From contig OY755177.1 in assembly GCA_963576735.1 (NCBI GenBank), positions 17,112,001 to 17,176,000 on the forward strand: a DNA stretch of 64,000 nt. Direction: 5' to 3'. Source of the DNA: Bedellia somnulentella (Eukaryota; Arthropoda; Insecta; Lepidoptera; Bedelliidae). The position numbers and the translations under genes are program-made. Under the pieces are notes generated by a model. That model ran no database searches. It was not told the origin of the DNA and saw only the letters and a list, made by a program, of their open reading frames with translations. Shown here piece by piece: positions 19,846 through 31,327 of this stretch; positions within the stretch are counted from its first letter, which is position 1, and each line of letters opens with the position of its first letter.

Positions 19846-20436
19846 GTTTATTGTACATTTTGTAAACTCTCGCGGTTTGTAGACATTATACATAATAATC
19901 GGGATTAACCAATGATTCTTATTTTTAAATCACTTACGTGATATGTTTACCCGTCGTTTCGACACACCTACTGGTGCCGTGGTACAATAACTTGTATATA
20001 CCCACGGCTATTATTCAAAAGGGGTCGATCCGAGACCTACCCACACTGCTTCGTCGGGTATGGGGTTGCTGCTCCAGCACCTTCGAACTCAATACTAATT
20101 TGTTTAGTAATCAGTGTGACCTTGCGATCGCCATTAGGTAACTCAAACATTTAGCTGTGCCTAATTTAAATCTATATTTGTATTATTTTCTAGTGCACCG
20201 CCCCAGCCTCATATGGGTAGTATATAAAAATAGTTTAAATATCTAAAGTTTCTTTACTCACTGCAATTTAGCGTAATACTAATATTGCCCTTGTTACTTC
20301 TACAGGTTTTAGGATTTTATTGTAAGAAAGGAATTTGAAATCAGTTGTGCTCTTTCGAGCCCATTATTTCATTACCGATAAATATTCACATAAACAAATC
20401 CTTCCTCTTTTCTATAAGTATAGATTTAAGGTTACG
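19846..20436. other. Intron 1 DNA, no gene
   Basis: A weak Family A tail-like piece is near 19998-20025. No gene. Confidence 0.35.
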
Positions 20437-20658
20437 CTGCGCAGTGGCTTGAAATATCACTACCCATTTCTTCCAGTGGGTGTACGTAAGAGGCGACTTA
20501 AGGTATTGGGGATTTTTAAACTAATTTAGGGCAATGCGGTTAGAGACCTACAATCTTTATTTTACCATGTTTTCCTAGCCTAAATTTCAAAAGTGGCTGA
20601 GGATTTTCTAGGTCCTTAGCTCTGGTTACCTCTTGTAGGGATTTATATTATATGTATG
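20437..20658 (+). repeat. Family A copy
   Basis: AGTGGCTTGAAATATCACTAC to TAGGGATTTATATTATATG; the GCCGTGAG part of the tail is deleted. Confidence 0.82.
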
Positions 20659-21009
20659 CTAATTTCATGTAGGTATATATGTGTAGATTTAATAACAATA
20701 TACTCCGTTTTATACTCATTCATAAAATCAAAGACGTACTTTCATGGTTAAGAATAATCTCTCCTGCCAATTTCATCATAATTTAGTTCTACGACCACCG
20801 ATTCATCATGCTCTTAAACATCAAAAACGACCCAGTCTCATTATAACTTCTGAAGTATTGAATATATTAAAGCTGAAATGCGAATTAATAATAGTCCACT
20901 TCACAAACATTAATTGGTTAGCTCTACAGAATTTGTTTCGATAAATTTATTGTTATAGCTGACTGGAATCTTTGGGGCCATTAAGCAAGAAGTGTTTTTA
21001 ATATTTGAT
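20659..21009. other. Intron 1 DNA, no gene
   Basis: Nothing recognised. Confidence 0.35.
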
Positions 21010-21254
21010 ACATACATACATATACTCACGGCTATATTTCCCTAGAAGGGGTAACCAGAGCTAAGGAATTATAAATTCCTCAGCCACTTTTGGAAGTTGA
21101 GTGGGGAAAAGATGGTAAAAATAAAGGTTTTTGGTGATGGGTCTCCAACCGCATCGCCCAAAAATCCAATAAAAAGCCCCAATACCCTTAGTCGCCTCTT
21201 ACAACACCCGTGGGAAGAAAGGGGTAGCGACATTCTAAGCCGGCACTACACGGC
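21010..21254 (-). repeat. Family A, full length
   Basis: Tail CATACATACATATACTCACGG to GCCGGCACTACACGGC with little drift. Confidence 0.9.
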
Positions 21255-21336
21255 ATTTGATGTAGTTGATATCAAAATATATACTTAATTTAATTTTGCG
21301 TAAAGGTATGTTTTTTTAGTAGGACATAGTAGACTC

Positions 21337-21420
21337 AATCTCCTGATTATCCGAAAATTAATATATTATTACGACCTTCCGAGGGTACATTCAGCCGTCG
21401 GTCACGGTAGTAGTCGTTTT
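21337..21420 (+). repeat. SINE-C fragment
   Basis: TTATCCGAAAATTAATAT, CCTTCCGAGGGTACATTCAG and CACGGTAGTAGTCG follow the middle of SINE-C. Confidence 0.65.
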
Positions 21421-21562
21421 CGAGAAGGGAGTTAGTACCGCAGAGAAAGCTGCGACACGCACTCATATTGTCAGCAGAGTTTATATTTGTCAGCACCTTG
21501 TGCTATTCAAAGGCCTGTTACGTCTATGATAGACGGTTTAGACAGTGTCTGGTTAAGTAACT

Positions 21563-21779
21563 CCAGTGTTTTGACTGAACCTACGTTGGTGGCTATGTAG
21601 ACCAATACGAGACCTACAAAGCCTACCACATGTAGAACAAGGGAAGTCACTTGTTGGTGGTTGGGAAGCGGCTAGATGTTTGCGCCTCCTCATATCGGAG
21701 AGCAGCTGGAACCAGGCTTCGTCACATAATCTGAGTCCATCTCCTAAAGATTTGCGCCGCTCGTCTCTATCTTCAGCGA
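21563..21779 (-). pseudogene. LINE ORF2 C-terminal fragment with zinc finger
   Basis: An open minus-strand stretch of about 72 codons reads AEDRDERRKSLGDG, DEAWFQLL, then PCSTCGRLCRSRIGLHSHQR. The C-x2-C..H-x-H finger with CRSRIGL is typical of the end of some insect non-LTR reverse transcriptases. No RT core is nearby, so it is a 5'-truncated remnant in intron 1. It differs from LINE-E. Confidence 0.8.
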
Positions 21780-22034
21780 GCTAACCTGACCTTGTGCTAT
21801 CTAATTGATAAATCTGTCACCATGCTATTAATTCCATTCTACAGTATATTCATTTTTATAATATGACTTATAGTTTCTGGTTCGTAAGCGAGAGTGGTAA
21901 AATCTTAAACATCAGAAGAATGGCTATGGCTATTGAGATATGTGAATGTAAACGGATTTCGCTATAAAAGATCAGTATGAGTATTTAGTTCACACGGCCA
22001 CATAAACAATAAAAGTATACAATCAATATTCTTA
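21780..22034. other. Intron 1 DNA, no gene
   Basis: Nothing recognised. Confidence 0.3.
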
Positions 22035-22276
22035 GCGAGTTCGGCTTAGAATAACACTACCCCATTTCTTCCGGTGGGTGTACGTAAGAGGCGACTAACG
22101 GTATTGGGGCTTCTAAGGGATTTTGGGCGATGCGGTTGGAGACCCATCACCAACAACCTTTATTCCACCATCTTTTACCCACGCAATTTCCTAAAGTGGC
22201 TGAGAAATTTCTGATTCTCTAGCTCTGGCTACCCCTTCAAGGGATTCATAGCCGTGAGTATATGTATGTATGTATT
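22035..22276 (+). repeat. Family A, full length
   Basis: GCGAGTTCGGCTTAGAATAAC to GTGAGTATATGTATGTATG, low divergence. Confidence 0.9.
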
Positions 22277-22304
22277 AAAAAAGTTAACTAGCTACTTTAG
22301 TATA

Positions 22305-22428
22305 CTTACACCTATAAAAACCTAAACAGGTAGCCAAAGCTTGAGACCTACAAACTCTTCAGCAACTTTTGAAATTAATCGGGGAAAATATTGCAAAACA
22401 AAGATTGTGTGGTTATGGGTCTCCAGTG
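22305..22428 (-). repeat. Family A, 5'-truncated and diverged
   Basis: ATACTTACACCTATAAAAACC through GGTTATGGGTCTCCAG. Directly followed by the tail of a LINE-E fragment. Confidence 0.72.
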
Positions 22429-22435
22429 AAAGCAT

Positions 22436-22680
22436 CCTACATACATACATACATACATATTCTCACGCCGTTAGTTCCCATTGGGGTAGGCAGATACTAT
22501 CGATCGCCACTTTGTACGATCCTGGCAAACCTCTCTGGCTTCGTTTACATCCATCAATCTTTTCATACATGCTCTTTTATTCTTCATACTGCGGACGCCT
22601 GCCTTTTTGAGCACATTTTCTATTTGATCCAAATGTGTCCTCCGAGGTCGTCCTCTACTAACATTACCTTACATTTAATG
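22436..22680 (-). pseudogene. LINE-E 3' end fragment
   Basis: In reverse: CATA tail, ATTCTCACGCCGTTAGTTCC, TTGGGGTAGGC, then coding for the C terminus (MKRLMDVNEAREVCQD, SMKNKRACMKR, RGRPRRTHLDQ). About 75 codons remain and the 5' end is truncated. Confidence 0.85.
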
Positions 22681-22863
22681 AAAAGCAAAACCCTATGTCG
22701 TCCCAAAATCAAAGGTCATCTCTAACTTTCCGAGGATAATAATGGATAAGTCGTATTCTTAGATAGTACACGGCTAACAAAAATAAAATAAATATAATTC
22801 TGGTAATAAATTTTAAAAAAAGAGATCCTATCCAGTGAATTGATCACATATGTGAATTCCCTT

Positions 22864-23090
22864 GTAGTGGCGGCGGCTTAGAATATCGCTACCCCTTTCT
22901 ACCCACGTGTGTTGTAAGAGGCGACTAAGGGTATTGGGGCTTTTTATTGGATTTTTGGGCGATGCGGTTGGAGACCCATCACCAAAAACTTTTATTTTAC
23001 CATCTTTGCCCCACTCAACTTCCAAAAGTGGCTAAGGAATTTATAATTCCTAAGCTCTGGCTACCCCTTCTAGGAAATTATAGTCGTGAG

Positions 23091-23120
<30 letters not shown>
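22864..23120 (+). repeat. Family A, full length with long tail
   Basis: GTGGCGGCGGCTTAGAATATCG to GTCGTGAGTATATG plus about seven TATG repeats (to 23120). Confidence 0.9.
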
Positions 23121-23121
<1 letters not shown>

Positions 23122-23456
23122 TGAACTAATAATAAATGCAGCGCTGATTTGCATCCAGTGCCATAGTAATACTAGTAATGATAGCATTGAACTTACAATT
23201 CATCATATAAAACTAAACAATGTATCACTATTATAATCAATTTATTTGCTTTAATAACTCAGTGCAAGGTCCGAAGTTCGTGGTTAACATTATTCTGGCC
23301 TTTGTTTTCATTGTTTTAGTAGTTGATATTATTTCTATAATTCATTTTGGATTAGCTATTTCTTTTTAAATTAGCTATTATAGTATTTTCACAGACTCGC
23401 TGCAGACGAGGTCATAAATCATATCAGGGTTTCTATCTCGCTCCCACTTATGGGTC
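23121..23456. other. AT-rich intron 1 DNA, no gene
   Basis: Nothing recognised. Confidence 0.35.
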
Positions 23457-23459
23457 TAA

Positions 23460-23710
23460 GGGCCGGCGTTGACTGCCGGCATGGCATGGCAAAGGATTTC
23501 GGTAAGATATAGCCATTTTTAATCTTATTACCATGAGTATAGAATTCATTTTACTTTGTTTTGACACAACGATGCCGAGGGAGGCCGCGGTAGGACAGAA
23601 CGTCGGCATCGTTGTGTAAAATGAATTCTATACTCATGGTAATAAGATTAAAAATGGCTATATCTTACCGAAATCCTTTGCCATGCCATGCCGGCAGTCA
23701 GCGCCGGCCC
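23460..23710. mobile_element. MITE-F copy 1, palindromic
   Basis: 251 bp, almost wholly self-complementary: arms of about 110 bp from GGGCCGGCG (TIR) through CATGGCATGGCAAAGGATTTC and ATTCATTTTAC to a GC-rich centre (GAGGGAGGCCGCGGTAGG). Flanks are TAA (23457-23459) and TTA (23711-23713), a TWA target pair with one change, as in PIF/Harbinger elements. No coding capacity. Confidence 0.88.
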
Positions 23711-23713
23711 TTA

Positions 23714-24049
23714 TGGGCTGGCCTAGTGCCGTATTCTTTTCATTTCGATAGTTTTCTTTTGTAAATATTGAGGTTTGTTAAAATAAAATATAGTTATATT
23801 ACTGAAACACTTATCTATTACTTTATTAAATGAATATACTAAGATTGAACCATATATTTATGAATAAATAATGTAATATTTAAACAAAAAGTCAAAACAA
23901 TAATATATAATTTAATTCAGAAGCGAAACCCAAATAATGAAAGCAAATAAAACTGTTTCTGTCATTTATATAGGTACGTAATGACATCGGGCACTGTTTT
24001 TGCATTTTATAATACTCTCATTACGCATGTAGCAAGTTGGGGTATTTTG
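23714..24049. other. AT-rich intron 1 DNA, no gene
   Basis: Nothing recognised. Confidence 0.35.
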
Positions 24050-24205
24050 CTACCTGCCCGGCAAGTACGAGCGCTCTTATATCGACACGATAACGGTTAG
24101 AATGAGATGGCAGTATACGATACTAAGTAAGTGCGTAAGAGATGGCTGCTTTATCCCACGCGATAACTAGTTTAAACACCGCTCGTGCTTGCCCTTCTGA
24201 GTCGA
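24050..24205. repeat. R130 repeat, copy 1
   Basis: ATCGACACGATAACGGTTAG, GCAGTATACGATACTAAGTA and GTGCGTAAGAGATGGCTG recur at 39900-40027 and 40536-40680. Nature unknown; no frame. Confidence 0.7.
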
Positions 24206-24289
24206 TGACAAACACAAATATCGAAAACGATGTTGCGCTGCTCCCAACCCTTTATCCGTTATGATATATGAGAGTCTGAGAGTATTTGC

Positions 24290-25198
24290 AGAAGGTCATA
24301 TTTGCATTTTCCAAAAATCACACCGTTGTCGGGATCTCACAAATATTGATAATTGTCTCTGCACAACCCTATTGAAATTACAGCTTAGTGTATAGAATGT
24401 ATAAGTTTGGACAACCTTCCAAACTATTCCTAAACTTAATCTACCAATAACCTGTAACAAAATAGATAAAATCCTACAAAGATACGAATAAGTAATTGCT
24501 GATAAAACGACTGCTCTAGTTCCACGGTTGTACGGTGAGCACATTGTGATAGCGTCACTCTAATTAGATGATCAATTTATGTGATTGAGGCAATTTGTCA
24601 AATATGTGTGAGGAATGAGGAAACGTTACTATTATCAGGATCTTACAAACATAGACAATTGTCTCTGCCTTACCCTACAGGGATTATTGCGTAAGTATAT
24701 AATGGAAAAGTCTGTATTATCCTCCTTACTTTTCCTAAACTTAATCTACCAATAACCTATAACAAAATAGATATAATCCTACAAAGATACGAATAAGTAA
24801 TTGAAAACGACTGCTCTAGTTCCACGGTTGTACGGTGAGCACATTGTGATAGCGTCACTATTTAGATGATCAATTTATATAATTGAGGCAATTTGTCAGA
24901 TATGTGTGAGGAATGAGGAAACGTTACTATTATCAGGATCTTACAAACATAGACAATGTCTCTGCCTTACCCTACAGGGATTATTGCGTAAGTATATAAT
25001 GGACAAGTCTGTATTATCCTCCTTACTTTTCCTAAACTTAATCTACCAATAACCTATAACAAAATAGGTATAATCCTACAAAGATACGAATAAGTAATTG
25101 AAAACGACTGCTCTAGTTCCACGGTTGTACGGTGAGCACATTGTGATAGCGTCACTCTAATTAGATGATCAATTTATATGATTGAGGCAATTTGTCAG
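24290..25198. repeat. R300 tandem repeat, three units of about 300 bp
   Basis: The mark GACTGCTCTAGTTCCACGG lies near 24509, 24809 and 25106, giving periods near 300 and 297. Units 2 and 3 are almost identical; unit 1 is more diverged. Each unit contains a degenerate LINE-E type end (GGATCTTACAAACATAGAC, CTGCCTTACCC..GGGATTATTGCG, AAGTATATA). No open frame spans it. Confidence 0.88.
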
Positions 25199-25299
25199 CA
25201 CACTTGATACTCGCGCCTGTACAGTCAAATGCATATCCTTTATTGTAGGAGTATTCATTCGATGGTTATTGCTACATCTTTGCTCATTTATCTACAGAC

Positions 25300-25506
25300 T
25301 ACATAAATATACTCACGGCTATAGATCCCTAGAAAGGGGTAAAAGAGTTTCAGAATAAGAAATAACTTAACCACTTTTGGAAGTTGAGTAGGGAAGCTAT
25401 TGTAATATAAAGGTTCTTGGTGATGAGTCTCCAACCGCACCGTGTTAAAAAGCCCCTATACCCTTAGAGAAATAGGTAATGAAATTCTAAGCTGACACTA
25501 CACAGC
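25300..25506 (-). repeat. Family A copy
   Basis: AAATATACTCACGGCTATAG to GCTGACACTACACAGC, with an internal deletion after CCGCACCG. Confidence 0.85.
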
Positions 25507-25694
25507 TACACAATCTCTTCGAATAAGTATAATTGGAGTGTCTGCTAGTAGTGTCTTTTTCTTAATTCTCTTACTGTACTGTACTCTTAATACTCGAGCC
25601 TGCGATCCGATCCCGATGGGAAATAATGGCGTGAGTATAAGTACGTACCGAACAATCAACAGGATTATGTGGTGTAGGAACCACCCTTTACCTT
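25507..25694 (+). repeat. LINE-E tail remnant and flank
   Basis: At about 25605-25645 CCGATGGGAAATAATGGCG and GTGAGTATAAGTACG match a lone LINE-E end. Confidence 0.5.
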
Positions 25695-25785
25695 TCAATC
25701 TTTTCCCTAACTAGCTTCAACAAGCAGAGGCATTTCCGAAGCCCAATCTACCCCTTTTTTAGAATTATAGTCGCAAGTATAGGTA
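25695..25785 (+). repeat. Family A remnant, 3' part
   Basis: CAATCTTTTCCCTAAC to AGAATTATAGTCGCAAGTATAG, diverged. Confidence 0.5.
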
Positions 25786-26392
25786 AGTAGGGTAGTAAGG
25801 TCAACCATCAGACAATCATATTATTCTAGTTTGACCGTGTCTGTAAATTTATTCCACGAAACATCAAGGCGGTTCGTTTTCGTGCAAATGTTGGAATAGC
25901 AAAGGTTAAGGACAGGGAGCGCCGATTTAGCCCAGATTTCATGCGTGACTATTCCCATTCCACTTTTTATATCGATTGCTGCTAAGCTTATTATTATTTT
26001 GCTATATTTCTGTTATTTCAACCTAACACTAGAAGTTGAAATTTTGGAATCGAAACAAAAGAAACAAACGCTCTATAATTGTTTTTTTTTGGCGCACAAT
26101 TTTGGTGCACAGAGCCCCTTGCCGGTGTGGGTTCTCTAGGCTATATTTTTGTTGATGTAATCTACATTTTTATCAATAAAATCCTATTAGAGTTATTATC
26201 ATAACTCTACCAATTAAACAAGTTATGCAAACCGGCTTCATCTTTTTTCGAGAATAGACGACATAACAACTCCAATGTAAAACTAAAATAAGGTAAGCTC
26301 ACGTTTAATACTTATAGGCTTTCCGCATTGTAGGTTACCGTATTTCAAGAATACGAGACTAAAACAGAATGAAATGAACCATGTTTTTAAAT
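25786..26392. other. Intron 1 DNA, no gene
   Basis: A 64-codon open stretch at 25945-26139 is hydrophobic by composition only; nothing is recognised. Confidence 0.35.
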
Positions 26393-26623
26393 ACTTACTT
26401 TACCTATATCTGTAAATCCCAAGAAGAGGTAGACAGAGCTGCAGAATTTAAAATTAGCTTTGTAAAATAAAGGATCTTTGGTAATGTATATACATGCACA
26501 TCATCAAAAATCGTATGAAACGTCCCAATAACCTACGTCGACATGTAGAACTAAAATTGAATTGAGTATTGAGAACTCTCACTGAGAGAAATCGGTTAGT
26601 GCTATTCTAAGCCAACATAACAC
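26393..26623 (-). repeat. Family A, degenerate copy
   Basis: CTATATCTGTAAATCCCAAG to TAAGCCAACATAACACAG, with insertions in the middle. Confidence 0.68.
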
Positions 26624-26851
26624 AGTGACTGATTTAAGCTCATGCGTTTATTTCCAGTATTGAAAACCTCTTTCACTGCCATATTCATATATCTTTTTAA
26701 TAAAGTAAAATACAAGATCATGCACTTGAAGTTTTATCACTAGAGTCCCGTCCTTTTTGAAACGATTGAAAACATACTTGGCTTCATTCCAAGAAATTAA
26801 AAAGTGAATAATTAGCTTATATTTTTACGATATGACAAAATGATATGATAT

Positions 26852-27096
26852 ACCGTGTAGTGTCGGCTTAGAATAACACTACCCCATTTCTACCCGTGGA
26901 TGATCGTAAGAAGCGACTAAGGGTAAACGGGCTTTTTAAGTGATTTTTGGGCGATGTGGTTGGAGACCCGTCACCAAAAACATTGATTATTACCATCTTT
27001 TCCCAATCAACTTCCAAAAGTGGCTGAGGAATTTTTCATTCCAAAGCTCTGGCTACCCCGTTAAGGGATTTATGGCCATGAGTATATGTATGTATG
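26852..27096 (+). repeat. Family A, full length
   Basis: CCGTGTAGTGTCGGCTTAG to GGCCATGAGTATATGTATG. It belongs to a subtype with CCCGTGGATGATCGTAAG in place of GGTGGGTGTACGTAAG. Confidence 0.9.
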
Positions 27097-27269
27097 ACAA
27101 AAGTTTAAAAAATAGATAGCAGTATTCCTGAAAGCAAATTCCTGACCTAGTAGTAAAGTAGATTGTTGTGATGTTTTGCTTGTGCCTACTGTTTTATTTT
27201 TATTTTATTTGTTTGAGTTGAATATTGTGTGCAACGAATTTTTTTGTCACATCTAAGTTTTACGTACAT

Positions 27270-27335
27270 GCACACATATTTTCACGTCATTAATTCCTAT
27301 TGGGGTAGGCAGAGACTATCTATTGGCTCTTTCAT
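27270..27335 (-). repeat. LINE-E 3' end, short
   Basis: ATATTTTCACGTCATTAATTCC and TTGGGGTAGGCAGAGAC only. Confidence 0.65.
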
Positions 27336-27875
27336 TTGGGATTTCTGAAGATTTTTGATTGGGTTTCCCAATGTTGAAGCTGTTTTATTCAGTTTAATAA
27401 TTATCACAATAAAACCTTAAAAGAGAAAATGCTTACAGTCCCTGGTTCTCAGGACCCTTTGCTTGTCTGGATAGTTTTGACTCCCGCTAATGGACGTAAT
27501 CCCGTTAAAGGCATAAAACGAGGTGTTTGTTAACCAAATTAAAAATCATTTAATTCCAATGCTTAAGCGATCAATCGTATACTTTTTATCATTTTTTTCA
27601 GGCCATTTCCCATTTAATGTTAATAGGTCTAGGGAGGGAGGAGGGAGTTAACAAAATACCTCCTATATTTGACCTTCGTATCGGTTTCAGTAATTACTGG
27701 TATCAAATATCGTATCACGGAATTATACGAAAAATCAGTACTTTAACCGCCATTAGAACTTTATTAGCATACAGCTAACATGTTTTGGGTTGGAAGAGTC
27801 GATTAGGGTATTATTATACTTTTTTGTTTTTTTATGTTATTTTTGTTTTTGATGACTTATTGACTGTATTTCAAA
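27336..27875. other. Intron 1 DNA, no gene
   Basis: Nothing recognised. Confidence 0.35.
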
Positions 27876-28115
27876 TACATATACTCACGGCTGTAAATCC
27901 CTAGAAGGGGTAGCCAGAGCTAAGGAATTAGACATTCCCCAGCCACTTTTGGAAATATGAGTGGGGAAAAGATGGTAAAAATAAAGGTTGTTGGTGATGG
28001 GTCTCCAACCGCATCGCCCAAAAATCCCTTAAAAGCCCCAATACCGTTAGTCGCCTCTTACGTACACCCATCGGTAGAAACGGGGTAGTGATATTCTAAG
28101 CCGACACTACACGGC
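27876..28115 (-). repeat. Family A, full length
   Basis: ACATATACTCACGGCTGTAAATC to CCGACACTACACGGC. Confidence 0.9.
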
Positions 28116-28954
28116 GCATAAATTATATATTTATATATATGATTGGAAACTCATGGGTTAAGGAGGAATTTATTTGCGTTTTAGAAGAACACTTAAAATA
28201 ATACTAAAATATAGGATATGAAATACAGGAAAATGAAAATATTTAAATAAATATTTTAACAAGTCTGTTTCAACCACGACAATATAAAAATATTTAGAAC
28301 TAATATTTGAACTACCAAGAATCGTACTTTTTCTTCTAAATATAGAGCCTTAGAAGCTGACACAACAATAAAAATATGAGATTTTTACCCCAGAGCACTA
28401 GTTTTCAGTCAGGTAGTCCAGGATGTATTTGTTTGAAATAGTTTGCAAGATGTGTCTGAAGTCTAAGTAGTAGACTACGTAAATAAATATAATTTTAGTC
28501 TATCGCATTAAAAAAATATTTAACTTATATTAAAACAATATTTAGTTAAGTTAATCTAATAATAGGTTTATTTTAAAAACATCTAATCGGTGACTTAAAA
28601 CAGAGACTGGTTATTTCAAAGAACAATACAATTAAAATTTGGCATATTAAAATATCGTTAGGATTCAGCTTTTATATTGTACTAGTTGCCATAAGATCTT
28701 CCTTGTTATGATTTTTTCGGAGGATCAATACGAGTTAAATCAATGTCATAGTTCATTCTAAAATGCAATCGAAAATTTATATATAAATTTTCATATTGCT
28801 AAGAATGCGGGAATGACAAAAATGACATATGCTTCAAAACCCAATTTAACCCCCTTAGGTGGTAAATTTTTGAAATTATTTTTGCAATTCTCATTTAAAA
28901 CACATAAAAAACTTTTTTACCACATCGCTCGCTCGCCTCTTTACTTTCATCCAT
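28116..28954. other. AT-rich intron 1 DNA, no gene
   Basis: About 840 bp, very AT-rich, nothing recognised. Confidence 0.35.
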
Positions 28955-29169
28955 TGCCGGCTGAGAATGTCACTACTCCTTTCTACGCACGGATTTTACA
29001 CACAGATTTTAAGTGTCGTCAGAGGCGACTAACAATATGGGGCTTTTAAGTGGTTTTTCGCCATCTTGTCTTCTATCAATTTCAAATCTGGCTGATGAAT
29101 TTCTCATTCCAAAGCTCTGGCTACCCTGTTTAGGGATTTATAGCCGTGAGTATATGTATGTATATATGT
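28955..29169 (+). repeat. Family A copy
   Basis: TTGCCGGCTGAGAATGTCACTAC to TAGCCGTGAGTATATGTATG; part of the GGTTGGAGACC region is deleted. Confidence 0.8.
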
Positions 29170-29644
29170 ACTATCATCCATCAGCTCTTTATGGCAAACC
29201 CACCGTGCTGACGCGTGTGGAGTAAAGAAATTGCTAAGGTATCAATCACAGTACTCATATTCAATTAAAAAACTTATTTCGTACTTTTTAGTACTAGATT
29301 GTTTATTTTCGGTTGTTTTTCTATGAAGTCGGTTTTCTTTTTGTTATAACTAAAAAAAGGTTAATATCGGCTATCGCTTCAACGCTATATACTCTCGTCA
29401 CTTTAGCTTCACATGTTTTGTCTTTGTCAGTTACTCCGGTTTTTCTACAGAACTCCTCGTTTTGGGTTCAATCACGAATGAATTTCCTATGTTCCATGGC
29501 TTTTTGGGTGACTGAGGATGCGTATAAAAACAATTTTGAGAGGTAAAGTATTGGGGAGATATAAGTCATTACTCTCTGCTTACGTATCTATTGCGACTAT
29601 TGATTGTGTCGCAAGTGGCAAGAAGATTGTTGACAATGTCATAA
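29170..29644. other. Intron 1 DNA, no gene
   Basis: Open stretches on the plus strand here have no recognisable content. Confidence 0.35.
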
Positions 29645-29894
29645 GGTCAACGACGTCCGTGGCCGAGTGGATAGGTGACTTGCTTCTCTGTCCGGAGATT
29701 GCGGGTTCGATCCCCGCTGAGAGCAACATTTATGTGATGAGAATAAATAATTGTTTCTTAGCCTTGGATGTTCTTTATGTGTGTATTATGTAGTATTAAA
29801 TATATCGCTAAGTTAGTATTCCACAATACAAGTTCTACTTAGTTTGGGGCTAACTTGACCTCTGTAAAATATGTCCGCATATTTATTTATTTAG
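29645..29894 (+). repeat. SINE-D, tRNA-headed
   Basis: The head has a clear A box (GTGGCCGAGTGG) and B box (GGGTTCGATCCCC). The body has TTTGGGGCTAACTTGACC and ends TATTTATTTATTTAG. The acceptor stem does not pair as a functional tRNA, so it is a SINE. A Family A copy starts at its very end. Confidence 0.8.
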
Positions 29895-30136
29895 GTGTAG
29901 TGTCGGCTTAGAATAACACTACCCCATTTCTAACCGTGGGTGATCGTAAGAGGCGTCTAAGGGTATAGGGGCTTTTTAAGTGATTTTTGGGCGATGTGGT
30001 TGGAGACCCGTCACCAAAAACATTTATTATTACCATCTTTTCCCCAATCAACTTCCAAAAGTGGCTGAAGAATTTCTTATTCCAAAGCTCTGGTTACCCC
30101 GTTAAGGGATTTATAGCCGTGAGTATATGTATGTAT
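29895..30136 (+). repeat. Family A, full length
   Basis: GTGTAGTGTCGGCTTAGAATAAC to GCCGTGAGTATATGTATG; GTGATCGTAAG subtype. Confidence 0.9.
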
Positions 30137-30618
30137 TAGGTATGCGTTTGTCAAATTTGATTGCGACAATATTACAACTTGCGACATAAGTGACGGTCGC
30201 AAAGATCCATATAATACGAGGGCGAAAATATCAAACATCGCAGGCTTTATGCGATGTGTACACATTTTGAAAAAAATAGACAGAGAAAACGCGAAAAGAG
30301 ATTCTTGTAACATTTCTCAACACATATAATATCTAAATTTATAAGTATATTTGAGCAGCAATAACTAATTTACTAACAAAATAGTAACGACCGTGATAAG
30401 GCTGACCTTTCACCCCGATAAAGCGGTCTGATGCAGTAGTAATGTTTTCTTATCAGTTCTTATAAAAACATACGTATGGTATTACTTTCCCTTTTCTATC
30501 TGAATCATACAGTTAAAAAACAACTGTTCAAAACAAATACTACTTATTCATATCTCAGTATGGCATACATAAGTATGGACAAAATATACTCCAGAACTTA
30601 GATCATTTAGATTATTGT
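30137..30618. other. Intron 1 DNA, no gene
   Basis: Nothing recognised. Confidence 0.35.
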
Positions 30619-30857
30619 TGTGTGGTGCCGGCTTGGAATGTCTCTACCCCTTTCTACCCACACGGGTGTCGTAAGAGGCCATTAAGGGTATGGTACCTTC
30701 TTGAGTGGTTTTTGGGCGGTTGGAGAGCCATCACCAACGATACTTTATTTCCACCATCTTCTCCCCTATCAACATCCAAATGTAGCGGAGGAGTTTCCAG
30801 CTCTAAAGCTCTGCCTTCCCCTTTTTTTTGGATTAACCACCGTGAGTATATATGTGT
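30619..30857 (+). repeat. Family A, diverged full length
   Basis: GTGTGGTGCCGGCTTGGAATG to CACCGTGAGTATATATGTG. Confidence 0.85.
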
Positions 30858-30924
30858 CATTGCTGTTAAACCTTATTATGTATGTGTATGAATAGATAAA
30901 AAAATAATACTATTTTAGATACAG

Positions 30925-30980
30925 TACTCACATCTCCAATCTGCGCTATCCCATATTCTCCAAGTTCGTACATAGTTATA
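30925..30980 (-). pseudogene. Partial copy of V-ATPase exon 1 (3' end)
   Basis: About 50 bp match the last third of exon 1 (TMYELGEYGIAQ, then a diverged end) with a GTGAGT in place of the donor. There is no start codon and no acceptor side. The adjoining intron sequence also resembles the region after the real donor, so it is a local duplication and not a processed copy. Confidence 0.75.
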
Positions 30981-30984
30981 AATA

Positions 30985-31082
30985 CATACGTACAAACATA
31001 GATACATATACTCACGCCATTAGTTCCCATTGGGGTAGGCACTACTGATCGCCACTTCATCCTTCACACATCCATTAATCTT
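30985..31082 (-). repeat. LINE-E 3' end, short
   Basis: CATATACTCACGCCATTAG, TTGGGGTAGGCAC, GATCGCCACTTCATCC. Between the exon 1 copy and the SINE-B next to exon 1. Confidence 0.72.
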
Positions 31083-31124
31083 TTAGAATAAAAAAAAGAT
31101 ATTATTTTTAGTTACAGTAGTACT

Positions 31125-31306
31125 TATCCATGTGACAGTGTATTCGTACAAAACGGCGATAGGCCTGCCCCCTATCACGTGAGTACACTGTCTAAGCACA
31201 ACGTGGGTACCTACTTTGGACACTAGTTGGCGCTGTCACGTTGTTCATAAGTATTGGTACCTCTGCCAACACCTTCGGGGATAAACGGCGTGAACGTTTA
31301 TGTTAT
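31125..31306 (+). repeat. SINE-B, 5'-truncated, beside exon 1 donor
   Basis: GTGACAGTGTATTCGTAC to ACGGCGTGAACGTTTATG. AGTACTTA occurs on both sides (about 31112 and 31319), consistent with a target duplication that includes the exon 1 donor. Confidence 0.85.
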
Positions 31307-31327
31307 GTTTATTACATTAGTACTTAC

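Noticed and set aside
29655..29730. Functional tRNA gene
   Set aside because: Good A and B boxes but no acceptor pairing, and it continues into a SINE body with a TATTTATTT tail.
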